From an uncultured Sphingobacteriaceae bacterium (GTDB lineage: Bacteria; Bacteroidota; Bacteroidia; Sphingobacteriales; Sphingobacteriaceae), in the NCBI GenBank assembly GCA_946480915.1, contig CAMLLO010000032.1, positions 1 to 51,212 on the forward strand: 51,212 nucleotides of DNA, in the 5' to 3' direction. Below, in pieces: positions 8,853-16,434 of this stretch. Under the pieces are notes generated by a model, which was not told the DNA's origin, did no database searches, and saw nothing but the letters and a program-made list of their open reading frames with translations. A program made the translations under genes and the position numbers. The stretch's first letter is position 1, and each line of letters begins with the position of its first letter.

Positions 8853-9925
8853 CTAATACTCAATTTTTTCTAATTTCTTTTGACTCATATTAAATCCCTG
8901 AGTTAAAACAGGTAAAAGGCCACTACTAGACTCTCTAATATTTAATACAGCAGGAAAAACTAAATTATTAGGTTCAAGGCACTCTTTCTCCCCAGCCATT
9001 TTATCCATCAAAATATTCACCAAGCTAATACCCATTTTCTCTACAGGCTGGGCTATTCCTGTAATGCCTGGGCTTACTTCACCATAGAAAGGCTGGTCAT
9101 CATAAGAGATAAAAGAAATCTCTTCCTGCTTTTTTTCCCTTAAAAGTCTAATTCCCGCCATTGCCAGGTAGTGAGTTGCCAAAAGCAACCCATCTATATG
9201 GAGATTTTTCTTTAGAAAAGTTCTTATTTCTTTTTCTAAGAGTTCTTTCTTAATGCTAAAATTGATCTTTTTGACAAGGGGGACTAATTGGTTTTCCGTC
9301 ATGGCTTTCTGATACCCCTCCAATCGGCCTAACATTTGAGACTGCTTGGAACTGGTTGTAATAAAGCCAATATTAGTTCTCCTGCAATCATGGATCAGGT
9401 GATTGATTGCATTATAAGAACTTTCAAAATTATCCAGTCCAACATAGTCGCAGCTTAGTCCCGGATAATTTCGGTCAAATAGTACTACCGGGATATTATC
9501 ATCAATAAGGCGTTGGATTTCCTTCCTTATTGAGGGCGTTGGAACTATAATGTACGCATCAACATGCCGTTCTCTAAACAAATTGATAATTCCTCTGGCA
9601 ATACTGTTGTCATTATCCGTACTGCAATAAATTACTTTATAACCATGTTCAGAGGCACTTTTCTCAACATAATAAGCAAGTTCTGCAAAAAACCTGTCTG
9701 AAATTTTTTCTACTAGGAATCCTATAGTCATTATTTTACCCGTAGCCAAGCTTTTTGCCAAATGGTTAGTCTTAAAACCCGCGTCTATTAACGTATTTAA
9801 AAACCCGCTCAATAGCACTTTGGCTGATTTTCATCTCTAGGCCTCCCATTCAATATAAATGATATAGTTGTTGTTGATAAACCTAACTTCTTGGCAACAT
9901 CTTTTAATACCATTTTTTCTGACAT
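8853..9925 (-). pseudogene. LacI-family transcriptional regulator, frameshifted in the DNA-binding region
   Basis: The sugar-binding core is intact in one frame (from 9818 to 8853, 321 residues: MTIGFLVEKISDRFFAELAYY, FDRNYPGLSCDYVGLDN, ISYDDQPFYGEVSPGIT), but that frame only begins at a GTG in the hinge. The missing HTH lies upstream in other frames. From ATG 9925, one frame encodes KMVLKDVAKKLGLSTTTISF then ILNGRPR and runs into TGA. A second frame from 9834 encodes MKISQSAIERVFKYVNRRGF then TAA. The third frame resumes with KTNHLAKSLATGK. The breaks lie at an AGAG run (about 9835) and a TTTT run (about 9797). Joined, they give a normal LacI N-terminus. Either a pseudogene or two sequencing errors; the 321-residue core alone would not bind DNA. 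Confidence 0.85.
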
Positions 9926-9980
9926 GCTTCTTCTTACTTAATTGCTCCCGTTATTGATTATCTAACCGTAATTGAATTAC

Positions 9981-10553
9981 TTACGCTACACGTAACTGAT
10001 CCTCAGAACTATATAATCCTCTCAACGTTTGAACAGCGCGATACATGTGATTGGCCACAGACTGATATTTTATGCCAGTAACCTCGCCTATTTCAGAGCA
10101 ACTCAAACTTTCAAAAAAACGAAGCTGCATTATTTCACGCTGACGTGCAGGAAGTTTATTTAATGCTTCGTCTATAATCCTTCTCTGTTTTGAATCAATT
10201 TCTCTTTGAGTGATAATATCTTCTATTGAATCCTGATTATCCAGAAAAACGATTGTTTGCTTTTTCGCCTCGAGCACTTCAATCCTTCGTAAATTAGCAA
10301 TACAAAATGAACGCATTACTGCATAGAAATATCCCTCCACGTTTTCGACTGAGCCGATAGATTCCTTTTTTATCCAAAGCCTAATAAACGTCTCTTGTAA
10401 AACATCATCCACAAGCTCATCGTCTTTTACGATACGTTTTCCATAGGTATAAAGCCTTGAATAAAGACTTTGATGTATAAGAGAATATGCTCTTTGATTC
10501 CCTGCACACACCTCATCCCAAAGTTTTGATAGCTCATCTGATCTTTTTGACAT
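9981..10553 (-). CDS. ECF-type RNA polymerase sigma factor (sigma-70 family)
   Basis: 190 residues with sigma region 2 (about 20-90; LVDDVLQETFIRLW is the core-binding helix) and region 4 (about 130-180; LPARQREIMQLRFFESLSCSEIGEVTGI with the HTH NHMYRAVQTLRG). Length and motifs match the Bacteroidota ECF group usually paired with a FecR anti-sigma and a SusC-like transducer. Neither is adjacent here; the next gene is the broken LacI regulator 55 bases downstream. Upstream lie a perfect 18-base palindrome (10635-10652) and helically phased repeats (10675-10721) that may control it. Targets unknown. Family call is firm. Confidence 0.92.
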   Translation of the reverse strand: MSKRSDELSKLWDEVCAGNQRAYSLIHQSLYSRLYTYGKRIVKDDELVDDVLQETFIRLWIKKESIGSVENVEGYFYAVMRSFCIANLRRIEVLEAKKQTIVFLDNQDSIEDIITQREIDSKQRRIIDEALNKLPARQREIMQLRFFESLSCSEIGEVTGIKYQSVANHMYRAVQTLRGLYSSEDQLRVA

Positions 10554-10634
10554 GAAAGATTCTTATTTTTGGTTTATAATTAGTTTTTGCTACGACGCGT
10601 GCCCAAGTATGTGGCTTAATGGCGTTAAATCGGC

Positions 10635-10652
10635 TATTAAACCGGTTTAATA
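10635..10652. promoter_or_regulatory. 18-base perfect palindrome, LacI-type operator candidate
   Basis: TATTAAACCGGTTTAATA is self-complementary over all 18 bases, with a central CG, as in operators of LacI-family repressors. It lies 82 bases upstream of the sigma factor start and about 700 bases from the frameshifted LacI gene. Identity as an operator is inferred from symmetry and the nearby regulator. Only one clear copy was seen in the window. Confidence 0.55.
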
Positions 10653-10674
10653 ACATTGCTAAAGTCGATATTGC

Positions 10675-10721
10675 AGAAGGTGAAAAGAAGGAGTAAAGTA
10701 TTCAAAAAGAAGGTGTAAAGT
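10675..10721. repeat. Helically phased short direct repeats upstream of the sigma factor
   Basis: AGAAGG starts at 10675, 10686 and 10708, intervals of 11 and 22 bases. The last two copies extend to AAAAGAAGGwGTAAAGT (10683-10699 and 10705-10721). Spacing by whole helical turns suggests cooperative protein binding on one DNA face. Function unknown. Confidence 0.45.
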
Positions 10722-11280
10722 GTATCAAAATATCCTTTTATAGAATATCTGATACTTTTTGATTCCGGTGTTCTCCATTTCAATTAATTATTTTGTGGAG
10801 AAGGATGGTTACCTTTTTGATAGATCACTGCATGTGAAAGGTGAAAAAAGCTTATCCGTATTTTTAAATTATTAAGCGTCTCCGAAGAGATTTAGAGATG
10901 CTTAGTTTACAAAAGCTTCATTAAAACTTCGTCTACAGAAGGCATAAAGTAAATAGACGGGCATAATTTATTTCTGGTATGCCATTGTATTTCTCGACAC
11001 AACCGAACGCCGCCCGCCCTGAAAACCCCCACCCAACACAGATAAAGCACATTCTGTAATTAAAAAATAGCAAGCCATTTTTCTCTTAAATGGTCGCTAA
11101 ATTGTTAGTTGCGATATAATTTTCTGAGTAGAAGAGTTTAATATAGTTATTCTTTACCTACATTCTTATCCATCTTCAGATTCCTAGTCACTTCTCCCCT
11201 CAGGAAATTGCAGCTAAGGCTATCTGGTCGACAGTCTGCTTTTCGACTTAACTAAACTGCAGTCGAAAACAAATTTCGCA
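10722..11280. other. Degenerate non-coding stretch
   Basis: About 560 bases with no supported coding frame, tRNA or hairpin terminator. It precedes a relic PA14 domain on the plus strand, and parts may be decayed coding sequence I cannot recognise. Confidence 0.4.
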
Positions 11281-11480
11281 TGCCTTTTCGAGGGTGCCAT
11301 CGAAATAAAACAAGAAGGCTACTATACATTTTTGCTTCTTTCAGATGATGCTTCAAAGCTTTATGTTGGAAAGAAATTACTTATTGACCATGAAAAGGTT
11401 CACTCGAAAGAACACCAAACAGCTATATGGTACCTTTAAAACCGGGTTCTATCCGAATAGAATATATTCATAGAGATGGC
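11281..11480 (+). pseudogene. Relic PA14 domain of a lost enzyme
   Basis: One plus frame reads LFEGAIEIKQEGYYTFLLLS then DDASKLYVGKKLLIDHEKVH, which is the core of a PA14 sugar-binding domain, and then hits a TAA at 11437. A shifted frame continues with GTFKTGFYP, and a further shift gives IRIEYIHRDG, the typical end of the same domain. At least two frameshifts and no start or catalytic domain remain. PA14 domains are usually inserted in or fused to glycosidases. Nothing upstream or downstream shows which enzyme this was. Confidence 0.6.
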
Positions 11481-11701
11481 CGCACGCGTTAAATACATGG
11501 TACCGGCGGATTCTCTTCCTGATAACATTCCATTCGACGCTCAGTTACATATGTCGACGCTGAAAGAAACGAAGGAAAAGCAACCCTATAGCTGGTGCGG
11601 GCGCGTTTCCTCTACAAAAGAGTTCGACATTTGTACCGGAGGGGTCACTAAATATTTAGCAACTTGCATTATTTTGTGTAATGTCTATGCATCTCTCGAC
11701 A

Positions 11702-11722
11702 GTCACAAATACGTCACAACGA
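11702..11722. repeat. Integrase arm-like direct repeat, copy 1
   Basis: GTCACAAATACGTCACAACGA, itself two GTCACAA units 11 bases apart. An identical 21-base copy lies at 11993-12013, and the pair brackets a tRNA-Lys fragment. Direct repeats beside a tRNA end resemble arm-type sites for tyrosine recombinases; this role is inferred. Confidence 0.6.
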
Positions 11723-11805
11723 AATTTGCCACTCTCCAAAATCTTCATTAAATTGGCCTCAGTAAATCAGAAACGCGGTTTTTAAGACCAATAATATAAG
11801 GTAAG

Positions 11806-11853
11806 CTTTGACTCTTAATCAGTGGGTCGAGAGTTCGAGCCTCTCCCAGGTCA
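11806..11853 (+). pseudogene. tRNA-Lys(CTT) 3' half, probable attachment-site scar
   Basis: The sequence folds as the 3' half of a tRNA: anticodon loop CTCTTAA (anticodon CTT at 11814-11816), 3' anticodon strand, variable loop, T stem GAGAG/CTCTC with loop TTCGAGC, and acceptor strand CCAGGTC with discriminator A at 11853. The 5' acceptor strand (expected GACCTGG) and D arm are missing upstream, so this is not a functional tRNA. Integrative elements that use tRNA 3' ends leave exactly this fragment at one end. The intact gene should lie elsewhere in the genome. Confidence 0.7.
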
Positions 11854-11992
11854 CAATAGAAAAACGCTGTTCTTGATATCAGGAATGGCGTTTTATGTTG
11901 AATAAAAAAAGTTTTTAGCTCATAAAAAACTGGAATAAAACCGCCGTTTCGTGAAGATTTACATAGTTTTTTATTGAATTTAACGCAAAACC
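11854..11992. other. Short spacer between tRNA fragment and second arm repeat
   Basis: AT-rich spacer with a hairpin-like AACGC...GCGTT element (about 11872-11894) just downstream of the tRNA fragment. It could be the old tRNA terminator. No gene is visible. Confidence 0.3.
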
Positions 11993-12013
11993 GTCACAAA
12001 TACGTCACAACGA
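11993..12013. repeat. Integrase arm-like direct repeat, copy 2
   Basis: Identical over 21 bases to the copy at 11702-11722 and followed in both cases by a TTTGC motif. It directly abuts the truncated higB frame, suggesting that the recombination or deletion endpoint lies here. Confidence 0.6.
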
Positions 12014-12025
12014 TTTGCGTTTTAA

Positions 12026-12121
12026 AAGCAAACTCATCTATTTGTTTGCAGGCTGGGAACTCATGCCGAGTACGACAAGATTTGCAAACAAGGTGAACAG
12101 TATACAATTAATATCTATTGA
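12026..12121 (+). pseudogene. HigB-type toxin, C-terminal remnant
   Basis: A plus frame immediately before the antitoxin gene encodes VCRLGTHAEYDKICKQGEQY and a few further residues before a TGA. The GTHAEYDKI segment is the typical C-terminus of HigB-like mRNA interferases (RelE fold). The frame is closed by a TAA at 12023, so about two thirds of the toxin, including its start, is gone. The stop overlaps the HigA start region, as in intact higBA operons. Not expected to be functional. Confidence 0.7.
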
Positions 12122-12123
12122 CC

Positions 12124-12507
12124 ATGGTAACGACAGCGATTAAATATACCGTAATAAAGAACAAGGGCCAGTATAACGAATACTGTGATCAATTGGAAAG
12201 GTTATTGAGCGAGGACCATACTGAACAAGTGCAGGATGAAATTGACTTACTCACTCTTTTAATTGAGAAGTATGACGAAGACAACAATACCTTTCAGGAA
12301 ACTGATCCTATCACCATGCTTCGTTCTTTTATGGAGGACCACCACATGAAGCCTCAGGATTTGACCACCATACTCGGCATCAGCAAAGGTTATGTGTCTG
12401 ATATCTTGAACTATAAAAAAGGCTTGTCTAAAGAAGTGATCAGGAAGCTTGCTGAATACTTCAAAGTGAGACAGGAGGCTTTTAACCGCCCTTATAAACT
12501 GGTGTAA
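12124..12507 (+). CDS. HigA-type antitoxin / XRE-family regulator
   Basis: About 127 residues from the ATG at 12124; a TTG two codons earlier is possible but less likely. The N-terminal part is acidic and helical (QLERLLSEDHTEQVQDEIDL). The C-terminal half is an XRE helix-turn-helix (about 60-115: MKPQDLTTILGISKGYVSDI then LNYKKGLSKEVIRKLAEYF). This layout matches HigA antitoxins, which neutralise HigB and repress their operon. The toxin upstream survives only as a fragment, so this is an orphan antitoxin. It may persist as a regulator or as protection against related toxins (inference). Confidence 0.85.
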   Translation: MVTTAIKYTVIKNKGQYNEYCDQLERLLSEDHTEQVQDEIDLLTLLIEKYDEDNNTFQETDPITMLRSFMEDHHMKPQDLTTILGISKGYVSDILNYKKGLSKEVIRKLAEYFKVRQEAFNRPYKLV

Positions 12508-12544
12508 AAAAGCGGCTATATCGGTACCTCATCCACAAAGGAGT

Positions 12545-13540
12545 TTAATTCTTCTGGTTAATCAAATTTACCACCACTTTCACGATCATTTGCATTTCTT
12601 CTGGTTTTGATTCCGCAATCAAAAGGGTGAGAGCAACCAGTGTATTATCGGCGATTCTTTTAGAGCCATCATGGCGGTACAAGATTCCATTCTTCTCCAG
12701 GAACCAAACGAACAGCCATGCAGCAATACGCTTGTTGCCATCAGTAAATGAGTGATTCTTCACAACGAAATAGAGCAAGTGCGCCGCCTTTTCTTCGATA
12801 CTGGGGTAAAATTCTACGCCGCCAAAAGATTGATAGATCGTACCTATAGAGCTTTTGAATGAGTCGTCCTTTTCGTTGCCGAAGAGCGAACTTCCGCCAA
12901 ACTGAATTCTTAGGCCTTTGATGGCCTGCATCGCTTCTTCATAAGTGGCAAAAAAGAGCTTTTTATCAGTTGTCGTTGCTTCGATCTCTAGTTGCTGATG
13001 ATCGTAACGGTCGAGTATATCGAGGGCATAGGTATAGTCAGTAATAATTTTAAGTAATCCCGTTGCTTCATCTCCCGACAGTTTCTTACTTTCTACAACG
13101 CTTCCTAACAGATTTATCGTTCTTTTTAGTTGCTCTAATTCCTCTGTTCTCTCTTTTAGCTTCTGCTCATTTACCGCATAGCCTTTTTTTAGGTAATCTT
13201 TGAGTATGCGGTTTGCCCATATCCTGAATTGTGTACCTCGTTGAGATTTTACTCTATAACCTACCGATATAATTATATCAAGATTGTACCTTTTGATCTT
13301 CCTTGTTACACGCCTATTGCCTTCTATTTGAACTACCGAGGAATCCTCGGTAGTTATTCCTTCCTCTAATTCACCTTCTTTATAGATGTTCCGAATATGA
13401 AGACCAATAGTATCTGCATCCTTTTCAAACAGCTCAGCCATTTGTCGCTGATTCAGCCAAACCGTGTCATCTTTTATCTGGACATCTATTAATGAATGAT
13501 TATCATCCGTTTTATATATTACAACTTGATCTGTTTTCAT
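12545..13540 (-). CDS. RhuM-family protein with C-terminal Doc/Fic domain
   Basis: 331 residues from the ATG at 13540; a GTG sits one codon upstream. The N-terminal half is the RhuM domain (about 5-130: TVWLNQRQMAELFEKDADTI, YNLDIIISVGYRVKSQRGTQ, FRIWANRILKDYL), followed by a coiled segment (KLKERTEELEQLKRT) and a Doc/Fic fold with HSFTDGNKRIAAWLF starting at His264. Fic enzymes transfer AMP or other groups and Doc phosphorylates EF-Tu. The D-G-N-K-R form is closer to Doc. RhuM was named from a Salmonella pathogenicity island; its own role is unclear. It converges with higA (37-base gap), next to attachment-site remnants, which suggests a mobile cassette. Confidence 0.88.
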   Translation of the reverse strand: MKTDQVVIYKTDDNHSLIDVQIKDDTVWLNQRQMAELFEKDADTIGLHIRNIYKEGELEEGITTEDSSVVQIEGNRRVTRKIKRYNLDIIISVGYRVKSQRGTQFRIWANRILKDYLKKGYAVNEQKLKERTEELEQLKRTINLLGSVVESKKLSGDEATGLLKIITDYTYALDILDRYDHQQLEIEATTTDKKLFFATYEEAMQAIKGLRIQFGGSSLFGNEKDDSFKSSIGTIYQSFGGVEFYPSIEEKAAHLLYFVVKNHSFTDGNKRIAAWLFVWFLEKNGILYRHDGSKRIADNTLVALTLLIAESKPEEMQMIVKVVVNLINQKN

Positions 13541-13543
13541 CAC

Positions 13544-14200
13544 CTGTATTAACTATCAGCAATCTAACTAACTAAACTTATGATCAGCTTTTTAATAAGA
13601 TTTTTCATAGGATGTGTTTTACAATCTCGTAGAGGCATTGATAATGAGATCGTATTATTATCTAAGCTAGAAACAAAAATAAATAAAAAATAATTTTATA
13701 GATTGTTTCGTAATATTCGGCGGCCAAATTTATATACCCCCCAACGCTTGGATTTACGGATATTAAACGTAATAAATTTCCTCATGCTTTCTACTTTTCT
13801 AGTTCGTCCCATCTACCCAATGTACAAATCGATCTGTCGACTTCAGTTGGCACATTACCCTCACAAATAGGTCACACAGGACGTGATTATCGCATGTTAC
13901 TTTACATAATAAGTACTTTGCACAATGGCTATTACGTAAAGCTTTATATAAAGCTCATAAGTATCCTTCGGGTAATTAAAACCAAGTCAGGCGGATTTGA
14001 ACCTGACCAAGACGATAAAAATGAGGTGAATTGCCAGACATTGCAGTTCTTGACAAAATTACTTAACTGCAGATAATTACTTCTCCTTTAGAGATGAAGA
14101 AGCTATCTCAAAAGTGGGCCGTTGCACAACATTAATTTAAAATGACTGAATAACTATTGTTTTATAAATTAAGTCGAAATATCATTATACTATTTGATCT
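13544..14200. other. Intergenic region with a degenerate arm-like repeat
   Basis: About 650 AT-rich bases. At 13861-13875 a TCACAAATAGGTCAC motif resembles the 21-base repeats at 11702 and 11993 and could mark the other edge of the accessory segment. A TAAATTTG box on the minus strand (13725-13732) could serve the RhuM gene, but 185 bases is far. A 60-codon frame at 13894-14076 has no recognisable content and is not called. Confidence 0.4.
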
Positions 14201-16186
14201 TTAATAAATCCAATGTATAACCAACGTTTCTTCAGGTAATATATCGACTGTATTTCCTGAGACACCTCCCTCTTTGTCCCTATATAATATTGTTGGTTTT
14301 AGTTTTAAATCTTTAGCAAACTCCAGTTCTACTTCTCTTTTATCTTCAGATTTATTAATGATAATGGTTATATAAGAATTCTGTGATTGTAAAGTCTTCA
14401 TTAACATTCCGATCTGGATAGTTTTGAATCTGAGAGGGATAGTTTTAATACTCGCTTTAATTTCCTCAGATAATAAAGATGAAAGTGCCCGATAATCTTT
14501 TTTTATTCTGTTTCCTAAACCAATAAGTGAAGGAATCCATAAAACTTCACCATTACCATATTTATTCCGGCTTGCCAGAACTTCGTTATTCTCTGTACCT
14601 AAAGGTGTAGCTGTTGTAGTTTTAATGGAACCTCGCCATAAATGGGCAGGAAAAGTGCTAAGGCGAGGACTTGTAAATTGTAATTCGAATAAATTATTTA
14701 CCAGCTTAAACTCAGCAATATCTCCTCCGAAAAGCTTTTGAAGCGGAAAGCCTGTTTTCATAATACTCAAGGCGTTTTCATCATAATACGCTGTCAAACC
14801 ATCAGCTATTAATTTTCCGCCTTTATTTACAAAGTTTTCCAGCTGATGCCAGTAGTTTGAGGGAATTGAAATTTGGTGAGCTAAAATAATAGTGACACCG
14901 GCATAATTACCTTTGGTAAAGTCAAACTCATCAATTGCCTTAAAATTAGACTGAATACCCATTTCACTTAATGCCTCAAAATAAGCCAGGGCCGATTTCA
15001 TCACACCTCCGACATTGCGCCCTTCATAATTCGCCCCACCCACCTGCATTTTCTTTTCTATCCATAAAGATTCACGGGTATATAAAATATTGATACCTGA
15101 TTCAGCTACATAAGAATCAGCAAATAAAGTTTCATTATCCCTGATTATACCAGCGATAGCAGATGCTGCATTCATCCGGTCTGATGGTTCATTTTGAAAG
15201 TTCAACAATGCCCATTCGCCTGCTTCAAAACCCGATGACCGTGGATTAAGGCTCCAGAAAATTGCACCTTTCCCTCCTGTTCCAATTGTTATCCATAGCC
15301 ACTGACTTATTTCTTCTTTTGTAGGACACATTGGATCATAACCGCTATAGGTATTATTGCCACCTTGCAATTCAGTCATAAGCCATGAAATAGTACCTGC
15401 ACCTGAACGAATGATTTCGCTGTTAGCAGAAACAGCTAAAGCATATTGTTCTCTGCGGAAATATCCAAAATGCCAGCTGGCATGAGCCGAAGCGCCCAAA
15501 CTCGTAAGGAATTTCCGCCATTCAGGGAAATTATATTCGGCAACATTTTGGAAAATAGCATGATTATTTACATGTATCAGAGCTCCGGGAGCATATTTGC
15601 GAATTTTATCTGTTAACCATTTTAAGAACCAAATATTATAATCTAACAGGAAGCGTTCGTCGGCAAAATCAAAATGCACATAACCTTTGCTCATATATTC
15701 CTTAACCGGTTGTCGTACTTTCCACTCCTGAAATTTATTTTTTGTGAATTCCTCATCGGGACAAGCGCCGGCGCCGGGCTCATTAATTGGCACCCAAGCA
15801 TAACATGATTTAAACTTTTGGAAATGAGTGACTAAATTTTCAATATAATCAGCTATAGAATTTAAATGAGCATCATCTCTGGGGAATTTGAACCCGCCCA
15901 CATCAGTAAAAGAAGTTGAAGGAAATAAATTGCAATATATCTTTATGCCATATTTTTCAGCCGATTTAAACGCGTAATCAAACAAGGTGTAATCCCAGGG
16001 ACCATCCGGCTTATGCATATAGCTTTCAAACATCCGGATTCTGGTTACGGTCATTCCACCCTCTTTCATCCTCCGAAACCATATGTCAATCTCCTCTTGG
16101 CTTTGCCCTGGCTCAATAAACACTTCCGCTCCTATTTCGGGGGCAGCTTTCTGTGCAACAGCAGTTTGCCAGGGGCTTAAGAGCAT
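14201..16186 (-). CDS. GH42-like beta-galactosidase, N-terminus possibly frameshifted
   Basis: 661 residues in clan GH-A style: TIM barrel (about 20-350), then a trimerisation-like Rossmann domain (GVTIILAHQISIPSNYWHQL; FVNKGGKLIADG) and a C-terminal beta domain, the order seen in GH42. Glu136 in PINEPGAG is the likely acid/base and Glu272 in LMTELQGG the nucleophile. Expected to release galactose from galactan or arabinogalactan oligosaccharides. The ATG at 16186 gives only a stub of signal peptide (MLLSPWQTAVAQ). An upstream ATG at 16224 followed by a two-base shift at an ATATA run would give a complete signal (MRTI + TSIVVSCIMLLSPWQTAVAQ). It is separated by a terminator from the pectinesterase gene. 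Relatives of other GH-A families are possible. Confidence 0.75.
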   Translation of the reverse strand: MLLSPWQTAVAQKAAPEIGAEVFIEPGQSQEEIDIWFRRMKEGGMTVTRIRMFESYMHKPDGPWDYTLFDYAFKSAEKYGIKIYCNLFPSTSFTDVGGFKFPRDDAHLNSIADYIENLVTHFQKFKSCYAWVPINEPGAGACPDEEFTKNKFQEWKVRQPVKEYMSKGYVHFDFADERFLLDYNIWFLKWLTDKIRKYAPGALIHVNNHAIFQNVAEYNFPEWRKFLTSLGASAHASWHFGYFRREQYALAVSANSEIIRSGAGTISWLMTELQGGNNTYSGYDPMCPTKEEISQWLWITIGTGGKGAIFWSLNPRSSGFEAGEWALLNFQNEPSDRMNAASAIAGIIRDNETLFADSYVAESGINILYTRESLWIEKKMQVGGANYEGRNVGGVMKSALAYFEALSEMGIQSNFKAIDEFDFTKGNYAGVTIILAHQISIPSNYWHQLENFVNKGGKLIADGLTAYYDENALSIMKTGFPLQKLFGGDIAEFKLVNNLFELQFTSPRLSTFPAHLWRGSIKTTTATPLGTENNEVLASRNKYGNGEVLWIPSLIGLGNRIKKDYRALSSLLSEEIKASIKTIPLRFKTIQIGMLMKTLQSQNSYITIIINKSEDKREVELEFAKDLKLKPTILYRDKEGGVSGNTVDILPEETLVIHWIY

Positions 16187-16383
16187 AATACATGAAACTA
16201 CTATGCTCGTTATATTGTTCTCATTAAATTACAGATGTAATGGGTGGAACTGCCGCTGTATTTCTCCTGAGGTACTGAAATATTGCATGTATTCAGCAAT
16301 GCAAATCAATCAGATGGAAACCTTAATGTACCAATTAAAGAGGATGGTGCATCCTTTTCTCCGTTGTCGCAAAAAATTGAAAA

Positions 16384-16415
16384 CAGAAAAGCTCCGACTA
16401 AAATAGCCAGAGCTT
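16384..16415 (-). terminator. Intrinsic terminator of the pectin methylesterase gene
   Basis: On the minus strand AAGCTCTGGCTA, loop TTT, TAGTCGGAGCTT forms a 12-pair stem (with G-T pairs) followed by a T-rich tail. It starts 20 bases past the stop codon at 16435. Confidence 0.75.
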
Positions 16416-16434
16416 CTCAATAATTGTACTAAAT

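Noticed and set aside
11476..11751. 91-codon plus-strand frame
   Set aside because: Begins in the PA14 relic in a wrong frame and runs through the first arm-like repeat; composition is not protein-like.
11806..11853. Functional tRNA gene
   Set aside because: Only the 3' half folds; the D arm and the 5' acceptor strand are absent upstream.
13894..14076. 60-codon plus-strand frame
   Set aside because: Short, no recognisable motif or context; probably chance.
10554..14200. Possible CRISPR array or insertion sequence in the accessory zone
   Set aside because: Repeats are only two identical copies plus one degenerate copy with unequal spacing; no cas gene, transposase or inverted-repeat ends were found.
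16083..16406. 107-codon plus-strand frame
   Set aside because: Overlaps the start of the GH42-like gene and the terminator of the CE8 gene on the other strand.
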